Shown: positions 47,892-59,489, counted from the first letter of the stretch. The stretch is 64,000 nucleotides of DNA from Adiantum capillus-veneris (GCA_014529385.2 CM043955.1:152694140-152758139); one strand, 5' to 3'. Notes: generated by a model not told the origin, from the sequence alone. Made by a program: numbers and translations.

Positions 47892-48264
47892 ATGGTCAGC
47901 ACTCGAAGCGGACTGGATACTTCGCATGGAGGTGGTAAACATAGGAGTGATGAAGAAGAGTTTTCCCCACCAGGAGGTTTTCCCAACCCTCCCGCTTCCC
48001 CATCTACGCCACAGATTGTACCAAATCCTATGGAGGCTTTGGTCAAGACAATGCTGGACATGATCGCACAATAAGAAGCGAATCGTTTAGTGGCTGAAGA
48101 AAGACAGGCAGAGCGTGCGACACAGAGAGGGTACCAATGCTTAATGAACAATCGTGCTACATCTTGTGCAGTAACTGTCGCTTTGCAAGGAATCAACATG
48201 CAAAATTTGTTGAACGATCAACAATTGTTAAACATTGAGTGTTCCTTGAATGCAAACTTGGTGG
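47892..48264 (+). pseudogene. D1 gag N-terminus
   Basis: Starts MVSTRSGLDTSHGGG at 47892, 468 bp from the PBS; D2's gag starts MVVTRSGMDT at 51876, 470 bp from its PBS, confirming the start. A stop after MLDMIAQ is followed in the same frame by EANRLVAEERQAERATQRG, matching EANRLAQDRERDERN in D2. The frame ends near the junction with D2. N-terminal gag only, no knuckle. Confidence 0.7.
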
Positions 48265-49963
48265 TAAGTTAGTCACAAAATCCATAGCGATATCCTCAAA
48301 AGGTCCCTCGAGAATAGGCAACGGAAGCAAGAGGCCTTACTGCTTACCCCGAGGAGCTTTTACTTTTTGACATATAGTGCACTGTGTGACATAACGGAAC
48401 ACATCTTTTCGCATTTTAGGCCAATAAAAAAAACGTTCAATTTTTTCCAATGTGGTGTTCATTCTTCTGTGCCCACCCATGAGAGAAATATGTGCATCAT
48501 GCAATATGGTTGGCCTGCGAGAGGGCAACACATAAACGCTGACGAAAAAATAACAATCCATCACGAATGAGATAGTTGCTGGGCCCTTGGGAAGCAACAG
48601 CCTGCAACCAATACTTACCTAACTCCGAATCTGCATACTGATTCTTCATGCTGTCAAAAGACTCACCCTGTATAGAAAATGTGGTTCGTGACTCAAGAGC
48701 CAAAATCTGTCCTTTGCGACTCAATGCATCTGCACAACAGGGTTAGCTTTTCCAAGCACATACTCAATCAAACCTCCAAATTGCTCAAAAGATTGTGACC
48801 ACCGGGCTTGGCGATCACTCCAATGTGCACTAGACATAGACCGGAGCCACTTGATCTGTGCACAGTGTAAACTCTCTACCATACAGAAAATGCTTCCAAT
48901 TCTTAAGAGAGTGAATGACACACAAAAGTTCTTTATCATAAACTGAATAATTCTTTTCCGCACTATTGAGCTTTCGGCAAAAGAAAGCTACTGGGCGACC
49001 ATGCTGCTGGAGCACAGCGCCTATGGCGACATTGCTCGCATCCATCCATACCTCAAAGGGATCATCCCAAGAGGCAAGGATAAGACACGGTGCTTCTGTC
49101 ACCGCAACCTTGAGAGCTGCAAAAGCCTCAATGGCTGCCTCGGACAAGTCTACGCGCTGACGGCGAGTCTTTACCCCTTTCAAAACATCAGTCATAGGTG
49201 CAGCAATGCGTGCAAAATTCTCTATGTGCAAACTATATACTTGATATAAACCAAGAAAAGAATGCACATCATTTGCAGTTTTGGGCAAATCCCAATTACG
49301 AACCTGTTCCACCTTCGCGGGGTCCATCTTGACGCCCTCTGTAGAAATGATATAACCCATATAAGTGATTTCAGTAAGAAAAAATTCAAACTTCTTAGCT
49401 GCAATGTACAACTGACACTCATCCAAACAAGTTAGTACCCTTTCAACATCTCTTTCATGTTGTTCCCACGATGCAGAAAAAATAAGATTATCATCTAAAA
49501 ACATGAACACAGATACACCGACCATATCGCCAAAACGACCTACCACGAGATGATTGAAAGTACCCACGACCTACCCGTACCTGATGGTATCTACTTTTGA
49601 GATCGACCTTGCTGAAAACCTTTGCCCCATTGAGCATATCAAGGATATACTCAATGCGAGGCATCGAAAACTTGTTCTTGACGGTCATCTTGTTTAATGC
49701 CCTGTAATCAACACACAAACGAGACGAACCATCCTTCTAGGAGCAGCAAAAGGACTTACACTAGGAAGTATGAATCCTCTAGCCACCAAATCCGTGAGTT
49801 GTCGCTCTAACTCTTTCTCATGTGACTTGTTCAAACGATAGAGAGCCTTACTGACAGGTTGCGCTCCCTCCATAGGCTCGATGCGATGATCCTCCGGCCG
49901 CTCGGGTGGAAGACGAGGTGGAAGATCATCCTGCAAAAAGAGATGTTTAAACTTGATAAACAA
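48265..49963 (-). pseudogene. D2 RT, RNase H and truncated integrase
   Basis: 49694-49963 is the RT N-terminus; 49491-49718 has [20 protein letters not shown] and YHQVRV; 48830-49567 has [11 protein letters not shown] (F-L-D-D box), the thumb region and RNase H (VWMDASNVAIGAVLQQHGR, then YDKELLCVIHSLKNWKHFLYG). Between YHQVRV and the LDD box the usual [10 protein letters not shown] stretch is missing. 48497-48724 contains the RNase H end (DALSRKGQ). 48337-48597 is the integrase zinc domain (HDAHISLMGGHRRMNTTLEK, then CTICQKVKAP) and continues to MDFVTNL at about 48265. Stops and shifts throughout. Confidence 0.8.
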
Positions 49964-50640
49964 CTATGAATACTTAGTTGGAGCCTGTATGCTCTGGAAA
50001 ACTGGAGCAGCATAGATGAATGCCGCTTGTGCTCCTCGTCGTAATTCACATTTTACCTGCACATGAGAGATGAGAGGCAAAGAATGCAAGCCCTCCTCAG
50101 CACGAATGATGATGGGGGAATCAGAGTCAGAATGTAAAGTGATCGTGTTAGCACCAAATTTAATGTGAGCGTCGAGTTCACGAAACCATTTAATGCCCAA
50201 AATCATATCACATCCTGAGAGAGAAGATATAAGAAATTTACTACGAAAAGAAGCTTGTTGAACGATAAACATCACATCAAGGTACTCCTTCGTGATAATA
50301 GAGTGTATACCAGGAACGAAGCCAAAAACCTCGAGAGGAGATTTCTGACTAATCTCTAGGCGGGCTCTCTCAACAAGAGGGGGACTAATCATATCATGCA
50401 TACCGCCTAGATCAAACAATATGATAAAACGATGCTCCTTTACATGACTATAACACTTCAGAACAGACTCATCAATGTGTGTATCAGAGTCAGGAGAAGA
50501 TGCAAGTTGTGTTGTGATAGTGCTTGTGGTAGTTGTGGGTGTCTTTGGTTCCCTAGGTGGGACTGTCTTAGGACAGGCCGCCTTAATTTGACCCTTGACG
50601 TGACATTGAAAACATCTACCTTCTTTAGCATAAATCACTT
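49964..50640 (-). pseudogene. D2 zinc knuckle and protease
   Basis: The 224-residue open frame begins with CFQCHVKGQIKAAC, a CCHC knuckle whose His is Gln. About residue 75 FIILFDLGGMHDMIS aligns with the retropepsin loop, with DLG in place of DSG; DMILGIKWFRELDAH near residue 145 matches the second protease hallmark. The fragment at 60880-61180 has the His intact in the same knuckle. Confidence 0.7.
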
Positions 50641-51876
50641 GTTCTTCAGTCGTGATGTATCCACCTATAATTCCTTGTGAAGCTTTTTCATCAGGGGTTA
50701 GCTTAGGTTTTGCAGTTGCTTTAGCTTTACCCTTAGATTGATTGTTAGAGTTCTTTTCCGAGGAATTAGAGGAAGAACGGCTAGGAGAGTTACCATTCTT
50801 ACCGTTCTTACCATTCTGTGTGTTTTGAGAATTCTGCGGGAAGTCTTGTTTTCCTTAGGCTTTCCTTTGTTGCGCTTCATCTCGTGTGCGAGAACAATCG
50901 CTACCGCTTTGTTGAGATCGATTGGATCAAGTACCTCGACATCATACTTGATATACTCGTCCAATCCGTAAATAAATACCTCCTTGCGCTCCGAATCCGA
51001 TTTGCGTAATTAAATACCGAGCTGCAAAACACGATTAGAGAAAGACATAACCGGCATACCATTTTGCTTGAGAGCGCACCAATAGTCCTTCAATCGTGCA
51101 GGGTACTGACGTGGCATAAAACGCGCCTTGAGCTTGTCTTGGAAATCAGCGCAATTGAAGCAAAGGGAGGTGAAGTCGTCGGCTTCCTCTAGGTGCGCGG
51201 CTAGCTATGCCTCTTGCCATGCGTGGTACCAATTAATGACATCACCGGCAGGGTACATAGCTGCCGTCAAAACTTTGTTATTGCCTGTCTTCTTAGTTGT
51301 CGCAACATAAGCATTAAATTGATGCAACCAAGAATAAATAACCGTAGCATCCATCTTACCGTCATACTTACTAAAACTCAACATTTCAGTGACTGGGTTG
51401 TTGGAATCCGCATCGTGGCTTGCACCACTTGAGGAAATCCCACGATCTTTGAGTGGTTCGGTTTTCGAGGCTACCGCTTGTCGAAGCAATTCTTGAGTGC
51501 GTAGTTCTCTTTGAGCTTCACGCTCGGTCTCCAAAGCCAATCTTTGAGCCGCCTCGTCCACCTTTCTTTGTTGTTTTCGTTCTTTGCGTGCGTCGCACTC
51601 GCATTCTAAAGCAAGGCGATATGTCTTCTTGTTGTGCGCCAAGTCCTGCATTTCTTTCGTCACGCTCACGGTCCTGAGCAAGGCGATTTGCTTCTTGTCT
51701 ATCCATCATGGCCATCATCTGCTTGACCATTGCCTCCATAGAGTTTGGTACACTTAGTGGCGTAGATGGCGAAGGGGAAGCGTTGAAAAAATCTCCTGGT
51801 GGGGAAAAGCCTTCGTGCCTCTCTCATGCTCATCACCTGTATCCAAAGTATCCATTCCGCTTCGGGTGACGACCAT
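50641..51876 (-). pseudogene. D2 gag
   Basis: Starts at ATG 51876 (MVVTRSGMDTLDTGD). A frameshift leads to frames 51518-51739 and 51205-51681 with a long charged helix (QRLALETEREAQRELRTQEL) and a capsid-like part (LSFSKYDGKMDATVIYSWLH, then PAGDVINWYHAW). 50698-50964 continues towards the knuckle. Several stops and shifts. Confidence 0.7.
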
Positions 51877-52334
51877 GCACTATGATCTTTGGTCCTTAAG
51901 TTCACGAGGAACTTAGGTTCTTGAGGGTCTTGGGGTTCTTGAGGTTCTTGGGTTCTTGAGGATCTTGAGGTTCTTCAGGTTTTCTTTCGCTTGCAAACTG
52001 TGTTGGAAAAGGATCTTCTCTTCACCCGAGTTCTACTCTTTTCCGCGGGCGCATCCCTTGGCAGCCTTGCGCTCACACCAAGGTTGCTTTTTCCCACCTC
52101 ACGTCGATTAGCGGCCCCGGCCGCTAAGTGCACGGTCCGCTCTCAATGAGTGAAAAGAGACACAAGTGGAGGTTGGATAAGCCCTTCTTTGTTGGAATCC
52201 CTGTCACTCTTCAACAAAACACGATTAGGAATCGACATGGCCAAGCGAACTTGGGTTCGTGCGACCGCAACAAGCAAAAAAAATTCTTGTGGTTCTTGTG
52301 GTTCTTTCCTTGACTAATACAGAACACTTCCAAA

Positions 52335-52346
52335 GCTCTGATACCA
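52335..52346 (-). other. Primer-binding site of D2 (initiator Met tRNA)
   Basis: Minus strand TGGTATCAGAGC, an exact match to the common plant initiator-Met PBS, one base from the LTR. Confidence 0.9.
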
Positions 52347-52347
52347 A

Positions 52348-53735
52348 TGTAAGGTGCAGCGGAATGAATGTTGTATTTTCTCAAGATTAGTGATCTATAT
52401 TTGCTCAAGGTTCCTTTTAGTTCTTATGGAAGGGAGAGCCTTCCGTCTTTATGGAGAGTGCTATGATGTAAGGTGAGGCGGAATGAATGTTGTATTTTGA
52501 TCTTTATTGCTCAAGGTTCTTTTTAGTTCTTAGGGAAGGAGAGAGCCATCCGTCCTTATGAAGAGTGCTATGATCACGAATAAAGTGAGTGGATATTGTG
52601 CGTGCAAGTGTAAGAGACTGAGAGAAAGAGAGAAGAGAGACACGACACCCGAGAGTTTGTAAAACCCTCCTCCGAAGGCCCCACTCTCGTCGGCGAGAGT
52701 GGTCTAACTTTAATTGCACAAAGATGTACAATGATGATTCAATGGACTCATGCAACTTGGACTATGCCGATGACGACGACGGTGATGACGACGACCACTT
52801 GATGGCTGAAATCTGGGATCTTCTAATCGTCGCTGAAATTCGGGACTGTTTTGGTGGCTGAAAATAACTGTTTTGGCTGCGTTTTCTTGGGCTAAAGATG
52901 CGGGAACTTTTGCAACCAATCTGGGGCTGATCTGTTACTGTACCATAGGCTGAAAACGCTACGTATCTGTTGCAGATTAGGGCTGAAACTCAAAAAAGTT
53001 GCAGCATGGCTGAGCATTAGTAAAAACGCTAGGACACTGGGCTCTTCTGCTGCGAACCAGGTAGTTCTGCAAACGCTAGAAGCTTTGGGGGATGAGGGCG
53101 ATCAAGCATGGGCTGAAAACGCCTTGGGATCTTGGTACTAATGAGGGAAGCAAAAACTCTACAAGGCTGATGGTGATGGCGATGATGCAAGGGGAGAATG
53201 CTGGGGATCTGGTGTTGCCGACGGTAACTGCAAAAGGAAACGCTGGGCTGATATCTGTATCCAAAAACGCTAGGGGCTCTGATGGTGTGGCGCGGTGGGA
53301 AACTCCAAAAACGCAAAGTGCTGGAGGTACGGCTGAGAAGTTGCCTGTTGAGCGAGAAGCTCCTGCTGCCTCTTCTGCCAGAGAGTGCTTACTTGGGTTT
53401 GCTTATATATTAACTTAGCAAAATTGCCCTACCTACTTTTGTTTGAAAGTCACTTAAAAATAATAAGTGAAAATAACCAAAAATAGGAAAATAGACTAAA
53501 TGCACTGGAAATTTTCCCTGACTGAATCTGATGGATTCTGAAGAGAATACTGATGATCATGCTGTGTGCAACCGTAGGATATGCATCTATTGCTAAGTGA
53601 CTGGGCATGCATGGTCTACGAATATACTCACAAAAGTGCCAGATCACTGCTAATCTAAACTGACTTGACTGACGGGAACCCTGCTATGGTGTAGCTTGTC
53701 CACGGACACATAGGGTTGGGATCTGTCACGTGACA
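52348..53735 (-). repeat. 5' LTR of D2 with internal 119-bp duplication
   Basis: Ends TGTAAGG (inner) and GTGACA (outer) on the plus strand. The inner end is duplicated: 52348-52466 and the sequence from 52467 both begin TGTAAGGTG and share GAGTGCTATGAT. This accounts for part of the length excess over D1's 1,000 bp. The (R/U5) part holds many CTGAAAACGC-like motifs. Confidence 0.8.
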
Positions 53736-54386
53736 TATGATCACGAACAAAGTGAGTGGATATTGTGCGTGCAAGTGTATGAGACTGAGAAAAAGAGACA
53801 AGAGAGATACGACACCCGAGAGGTTGTAAAACCCTCCTCCGAAGGCCCCACTCTCGTCGGCAAGAGTGGTCTACTTTTGATTGCACAAAGGTGTACAATG
53901 ATGATGCATGGACTGATGCAATTCGTGACTATGTCGGTCACGGGGATGATGACTTTATGGCTGAAATCGATGTTCTTCTATCTGCTGTCCACAAAGGGGT
54001 AATGGCTGAGAATCTGGGACCACTTTGGGGTGCTGAAAATGACTGTTTTGCTGCTGTTCTTGTGGCTCAAAAATCCCTGTTGTGGCTGCGTGTTGAGGGC
54101 TGATTTTCCTAATAAAAAACGCTACTGTCTGCAGTGGCCTAGGGCTGAAAACATACGCTGTTTTACCTGCTGAAAGGCTGCGTTTTTAGGGCTGAAAACG
54201 CTGAGGAATAAAACGCTGCAATGGCAGCCTTTGATGGCGATCATAAACGCTAGGGGGTAGGGGTCATCTACGGTCCGGGAATGCTGAAAACGCCAAGCTG
54301 TGGTGGAGGCTAGCGATGGCAAAAACGCTAAGGTTGGGAGGATACCGGCAGGAAGGTGCTTGATGGGTTCTTGCTGAGAGAGAGGG
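53736..54386 (-). repeat. Partial D-family LTR, left piece (D3)
   Basis: Begins TATGATCACGAACAAAGTG directly after the D2 LTR end, matching D2's LTR from about 52571, so it lacks the inner end of an LTR. It is interrupted at GAGGG (54382-54386) by chromovirus C and resumes at 59490. Confidence 0.75.
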
Positions 54387-54930
54387 TGTAACAGACTTGG
54401 ACACTCCAAGTCAAGAATCAACCGCGACAAGACCAAATAACCACTTCAAAACAATTCACAGATCACAATAGATTTGCACTGGCCCGGCGGAGTTCCGTGC
54501 CTAGAGATATTGGCCCCAAAGACTGGCGCCCCTTTCGGTATTTCTTTTTATATTAATCAATCATCAAAGTACAAGAGAGCGATTAGGGTTTCACTCTCAG
54601 ACTCTACGTCCAGATGCTCTGAGAAGTGAGGACCTCACCACTAATTTAAAGGTTACAAGGGATGCCCAAAAGCAGAGCCCCAAAAGCTTCAAATCAAGAG
54701 CAATTGCTCTCTCTCTCTCACAGAGAGTCAAAACATGAAAGCAAAAGCATTCTCTCTCTCTTTCTCATTTAAGTAGAGAAAAAGCAAAATTTGCATCGCT
54801 CATCATTTTCCAAAAATAAATAAATAAATATCAACCTCCGCAATTTCCGGAAATTAGGGTTTTTGGCACTAATTAGGGTTTGCAGGAATTTTAGGGTTTC
54901 TGTTGTCCGCCACGTCATCACTTTGTGACA
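54387..54930 (-). repeat. 3' LTR of chromovirus C
   Basis: Plus strand TGTAACAGAC...TTTGTGACA. Contains TTAGGGTTT-like repeats (54835-54900) and short CT runs. Near-identical to the right LTR from TGGACACTCC onwards. Confidence 0.9.
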
Positions 54931-54942
54931 TACCCCCCTCTT
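54931..54942 (-). other. Polypurine tract of chromovirus C
   Basis: Minus strand AAGAGGGGGGTA directly before TGTCACAAAG of the LTR. Confidence 0.85.
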
Positions 54943-55501
54943 GAAAGCATTGTAATTGACCGCGATTACGCCTGAAAAACCGACAAAAGCCATAAACCGT
55001 CTTAGCAAACACTGATTGTTAGTACCTACGTACTAGGAACACACATCTAGCACATGTACAAAATCGACAGTCACATCACAGGACATCACATGACATTCAA
55101 CATTCATTCGGATCTTAGACCATGATTTATCGGCAATGTAGCTAGCAATCACATCTAGGTCCAATCGGAACCTCAACGATGTCCGATTGACTAACCCCTA
55201 TTGCAACCATGTCTATTCGAGATCAATCAGACCAAAATACTGCAGTCATTTCGGCTGTCAGTTCCTGCACCCACAAGAAGTCAAGAACAAATCAGTGTCA
55301 TAATCAAAAATTCCATTTCATAAAGTCATCCAGCAGAATACTGTCAGCTCTCAGTATCCCTGAAGCCCAAAGAGACATCAGTGACTTTAATATCAAAATC
55401 CAGGCATCTGTTGACAAAGGAGCGGAGTAACTCCCATCTTGTGCATCCCACTACACCAGATCTTCGGCCAAGCTGAGTTTCTGGGTTCCGTTTGGAGTAG
55501 A
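54943..55501 (-). other. 3' non-coding region of chromovirus C
   Basis: Between the chromodomain stop and the polypurine tract; no coding potential. A diverged counterpart lies at 44340-45300 in element E. Confidence 0.65.
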
Positions 55502-55864
55502 CTATACTAAAACCAAAACATCGAGGTAAAGTTTCACAATCCGAGAAGTATCTGCTAGGTCCTCCTCCTCCATCCACTTCGCATCAAATGCAGGCAAGTT
55601 CTTGAACTTAACCAAGAACCGCCTTCGGACTTTACCTTTCTTCGTATCATTATGTGCAAAAATCTGTTCAGGAACAAGGATCTCCTCGTTTTCTTCCACT
55701 TTGGGTTGCTCATCAGGCTCCCCATCATCAGGCAAACCACCCTTCACAGGTTTCAAGAGACTCACATGCAATGCATTGTGAATCCTCCAAGTATCTGGCA
55801 GTTTCAATCGAAAGGAGACATCATTTATCTTGTCAGTGATCTGGAACGGTCCGTAGTATCGCAT
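55502..55864 (-). pseudogene. Chromovirus C integrase tail with GPF motif and chromodomain
   Basis: MRYYGPFQITDKINDVSF opens the 120-residue frame and is the GPY/F module of chromovirus integrases. NALHVSLLKP follows. From about residue 60 ILVPEQIFAHND...RRFLVKFKNLP...AKWMEEEDL is a chromodomain-like fold. It would tether the integration complex to chromatin. This stretch is open for its full length. Confidence 0.8.
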
Positions 55865-56463
55865 ACTAAGCTTTGGAAAAAAGCCTCTCCTTTCCCTTTT
55901 TCTTTCTTAGGCGTGCCTTCTCAAAAGTAAGAGCACCCAATCATCCTCCTTCAGTTTCAAGTCGCGACGATGGCGATCCGCTGCCTTTTTCTGTCGTTCT
56001 TGAGACTCCTGCAAAGTCTCGCGAACCTTGGCAAAAGCCGTATCCAAATCTCGCGAATATTCATCCGCTTCAAATTTCTAATCTTTCGTGCTCAGGAAGG
56101 ATGGAACCTTCGCAGCACTTTCAACAATCTCACATGGTGTCTTCCCCGTCGAAGAGTGTATCGTCTTATTGTAGGCAAATTCCACCAAAGGTAAGTTCTT
56201 TTCCCATTGAGTCTTCTGATCCGAGATACAAGACTTCAATAAATCTAAAATCACTGAATTGGCAATCTCAAATTGCCCGTCAGTCTGCAAGTGGAACAAT
56301 GACGAGAACTGCAACTGCATGCCAATGTTCTCCCAAATTGCTTTCCAAAACAAACTCATAAATCTGGGGTCTCTGTCGGAGACAATCGTCTCAGACGTGC
56401 CATGTAATCGAGATCATTCTGTGTTCTCGGGAGATCAAAAATGAAATCCATTGCAATACTTTC
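55865..56463 (-). pseudogene. Chromovirus C integrase catalytic core, deleted
   Basis: MDFIFDLPRTQND (first Asp) near 56445 is followed after about 16 residues by TIVSDRDPRF (second Asp), where about 60 residues are normal, so roughly 50 residues are missing. 56078-56359 then runs LTDGQFEIAN-like sequence and WEKNLPLVEFAYN, the Glu region. 55865-56077 covers the link to the GPF motif and is broken. Confidence 0.75.
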
Positions 56464-58143
56464 CTAGGGGTAGGTGGGTAAAGGATGTAACAATCCCTGT
56501 GCCTTATGCCTGTCAAACTTGACCTTCTGGCATACCAAGCAACTGCGCACAAACTCTTCCACATCCTTTTTGAGTCTCGGCCCAAAGAAGTATCTCTCTA
56601 CCCCCTTCATGGTGGTAGCAATGCCGCGGTGACCCGTAAAAAGTGGACAGTGGCATTCAGTCATAACCTTATCTCTCAACGGCTGTGTAACGCACAACAT
56701 AGTCTTTTTCATCAAGTAGCCTTCCCGAAGGGAGTATCCCGCTACTATCTCCCCATCTCGTATCCGTGTGAAAATATCTGCAAAATCTGTATCTGTGGCA
56801 TACTGATCGACCATATCCTCGAAGCTCCTATGATGTATCGCGGAAATAGCCAGAACCAACGGTTTTCGAGACAAAGCATCTGCCACCACATTCTTCTGTC
56901 CCTGCACATGGACAATCTGGAAGTGGAACTGTGACAAGATGTTCACCCACCGCATCTTCTTTTTCGAAAGCTGCTTCTGTGACAAGAAGTAGCGCAAACT
57001 CTGATGGTCTGTAAAGACAGTAAAATCCGCTCCCAATAGGTAATGCCGCCACTGAGTAAGAGCGTGGATAACCGCCAAAAGCTCTTTCCCATAGATCTGT
57101 GCTGTCATCTCTTGCCTAGAGAACAAACGGCTCTCGTAAGCTATGACATGGCCTTCTTGCATCAAGACCGTACCCAAACTACGACCACAAGCATCACAAT
57201 ATACTTCAAATGACTTCTGCAAGTCCGGCAAAGTCAAAATAAGTCCCGTAGTCAATTTCTCTTTCAATGTCCGAAAGGCAGTCACCTCTGTGGGTCCCCA
57301 CGAAAAAGGTACTCCTTTCTGTGTCAAGGTATGCAAAGAGGAAGCAACCTCTGCAAACTTTCGTATGAACCGCCTGTAGTACGAACACAGTCCCAAGAAG
57401 CTTCTAGCTTCATGGACATTCCTCAAATCGGGCCAATCACGGATAGTCTCTATCTTGGCCACGTCCATTTGCACTCCTGCTGCTGACACAATGTGTCCCA
57501 AAAAGTGTATCTCTGGTAGGAAAAATTCACTTTTCTTTGCATTAATCACTAACTTGTGATCTCGTAATGCCTAAAAGACCTGAAGCAGATGATCTCTGTG
57601 TTTTGCCTCATTCTTGGAGAAAACAATGATGTCGTCAAAGAAAGTGCCAACAAATAGCCTGTACTCTCGAAAAATCCTATCCATCATCCGGTTAAATGTC
57701 GCAGGAGCATTGGTTAAGCCAAAAGGCATCACCAAAAACTCAAATAACCCAAAAGTCGTCCGAAAAGCTGTCTTGTAGACATCCCCTGGCGCTATCCTGA
57801 TTTGATGATATCCACTCTTCAAGTCAATCCTGCTAAAGCACGAGGATCCCTGTAACCTGTCGAGTATATCATCGATCCTAGGAATCGGAAATTTGTTCTT
57901 GATGGTGATTTCGTTGAGAGTGCTATAATCGATGCACATTCTCCAAGATCCGTCTTTCTTCAAAACCAACAACACTGGAGAGCAATACGGTGAAGTACTA
58001 GGCTGGACAAGACCCTTTTCCAAGAGGTCTTTCACTGAGTTCATAATCTTTTCATTCTGTACTCGGCTCACACGATAAGGTGGCCGATTCGGTGGCGTGC
58101 TTCCAGATATCAGATCAATGGTATGATCTTCAGGCCCTCTCAA
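56464..58143 (-). pseudogene. Chromovirus C RT, RNase H and integrase zinc domain
   Basis: 57571-58143: RT with [47 protein letters not shown] and the catalytic box FFDDIIVFS. One stop, then 56464-57549 (361 residues): thumb (FLGHIVSAAGVQMD), RNase H (FEVYCDACGRSLGTVL with Asp; YGKELLAVIHALTQWRHYL with Glu; FTVFTDHQSL), then integrase HHCC (FTGHRGIATTMKGVERY, CLVCQKVKFDRH). Apart from the stop near 57560 the reading frame is nearly intact, the best preserved pol in the window. Confidence 0.9.
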
Positions 58144-58639
58144 AAGAAATCAACATGAGCGTGGAGAAAAAAATCTTGGCGTTCTTTTCTTCAGGTCAAA
58201 ACATATTCAACTTTTATCCATCGTTCAGTTCTCCCAAAAGAATGAGTAAGAAAACTGAAGTTCATCAAGTACAATCTCTAAGCCCTTCATTTATCAAAGT
58301 CTCTTTCTCGGCCCGGTAGTCAACCACGGCATAGTTCTTGTGGTACCAAGGGATCCGGAGTAGAACGTCACTCACGTGCCCTGAACACCCCTGGCATTGC
58401 AAACGAAGTTTGCCAATGCTCGGTGTAATGGCAACATCCTATCCGGGTGCCAGTCGAACTACCTCCACCTGTGGCGTCAGTCTATCGGGCGTAGTTCCAA
58501 ATCCAGCCGCAAATTCCAAACGAAAAGAAGTTGGCCTTGGCTCCTTCAAAAGAGCTTCCTAATCCTTCACTTTGCCCCAAAAAAAGCGGCAAAGTTTGTA
58601 CTTTCATTCATTTGATTCGGTGCAAGTCCCACGCCATGT
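58144..58639 (-). pseudogene. Chromovirus C protease region, decayed
   Basis: Lies between knuckle and RT. Fragments such as CSGHVSDVLLRIPWYH and IPWYHKNYAVVDY match the C-terminal part of Ty3 proteases. The catalytic D-S-G loop was not found and several stops are present. Confidence 0.5.
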
Positions 58640-58931
58640 GGTACCAATTCTACTTTTCTATCTGCCTTTTCTGCCACATTCCTCAGCTGCTCTCAAACTC
58701 TTAGGCCTGTCGTCGTCTTTATCATTCTGTTCTTTCTGTGCCTTTTTAGGACACTTCGCGGAGATATGTCCATGTTCCCCGCATCCAAAGCACTTCCCCT
58801 CTCTGCTGAAGCGAGCTCTCTCCTCAGGAGTAAGCTTGGGTTGTGCATCCTATTTCTCTAGGTTGCTCTTTTTTTCTTTCTACTTTCATTCCCACAAGTC
58901 TGTTCGGCTCGTTGTGTCATGGCCTCATCTG
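58640..58931 (-). pseudogene. Chromovirus C gag zinc-knuckle end
   Basis: Minus strand contains CFGCGEHGHISAKC, a canonical C-X2-C-X4-H-X4-C knuckle with all ligands, preceded by LTPEERARFSREG. The frame starts abruptly at the LTR edge (58932) with MTQRAEQTCG-like sequence; the capsid part is deleted. Confidence 0.75.
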
Positions 58932-59489
58932 TGGACACTCCAAGTCAAGAATCAACCGCGACAGCACCAAATAACCACTTCAAAACAATTCACAGATCAC
59001 AATAGATTTGCACTGGCCCGGCGGAGTTCCGTGCCTAGAGATATTGGCCCCAAAGACTGGCGCCCCTTTCGGTATTTCTTTTTATATTAATCAATCATCA
59101 AAGTACAAGAGAGCGGTTAGGGTTTCACTCTCAGACTCTGCGTCTAGATGCTCTGAGAAGTGAGGCCCTCACCACTAATTTAAAGGTTACAAGTGATGCC
59201 CAAAAGCAGAGCCCCAAAAGCTTCAAATCAAAAGCAATTGCTCTCTCTCTCTCACAGAGAGTCAAAACATGAAAGCAAAAGCATTCTCTCTCTCTTTCTC
59301 ATTTAAGTAGAGAAAAAGCGAAATTTGCGTCGCTCATCATTTTCCAAAAAAAAAAATCTTTTTTTAAATTTCAGCCTCCGCAATTTCCGAAAACTAGGGT
59401 TTTTGGCAGAAATTAGGGTTTGCAGGAATTTTAGGGTTTCTGGCAGAAATTAGGGTTTCTGCTATCCGCCACGTCATCACTTTGTGACA
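58932..59489 (-). repeat. 5' LTR of chromovirus C, inner end truncated
   Basis: Matches 54398-54930 but lacks the first 11 plus-strand bases (TGTAACAGACT) of the full LTR; those bases are replaced by gag coding sequence. Confidence 0.85.

Larger units (their letters stand above)
46423..48264 (+). mobile_element. Gypsy element D1, 5' part only
   Basis: Plus-oriented LTR (46423-47422), PBS and the first part of gag, then a sharp switch at about 48250-48265 to minus-strand integrase of D2. No pol or 3' LTR follows on this strand. Confidence 0.75.
48265..53735 (-). mobile_element. Gypsy element D2, truncated at integrase
   Basis: Minus strand: LTR (52348-53735), PBS, gag, protease, RT, RNase H and integrase up to the residues MDFVTNL, then abrupt junction with D1. 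The catalytic core beyond the first Asp, the 3' end and the 3' LTR are missing. Same family as D1. Confidence 0.8.
54387..59489 (-). mobile_element. Chromovirus C, internally deleted at its 5' end
   Basis: LTRs 54387-54930 and 58932-59489; target duplication GAGGG on both sides (54382-54386, 59490-59494). Minus-strand order: gag knuckle, protease region, RT, RNase H, integrase, GPF motif, chromodomain, polypurine tract. The right LTR abuts the gag zinc-knuckle region directly: the last 11 bases of the LTR, the PBS, leader and most of gag are missing. It sits inside a D-family LTR. Confidence 0.85.

Noticed and set aside
46423-53735. D1 and D2 LTRs as the two LTRs of one element
   Set aside because: They are in opposite orientation and each is followed by its own PBS and gag start.
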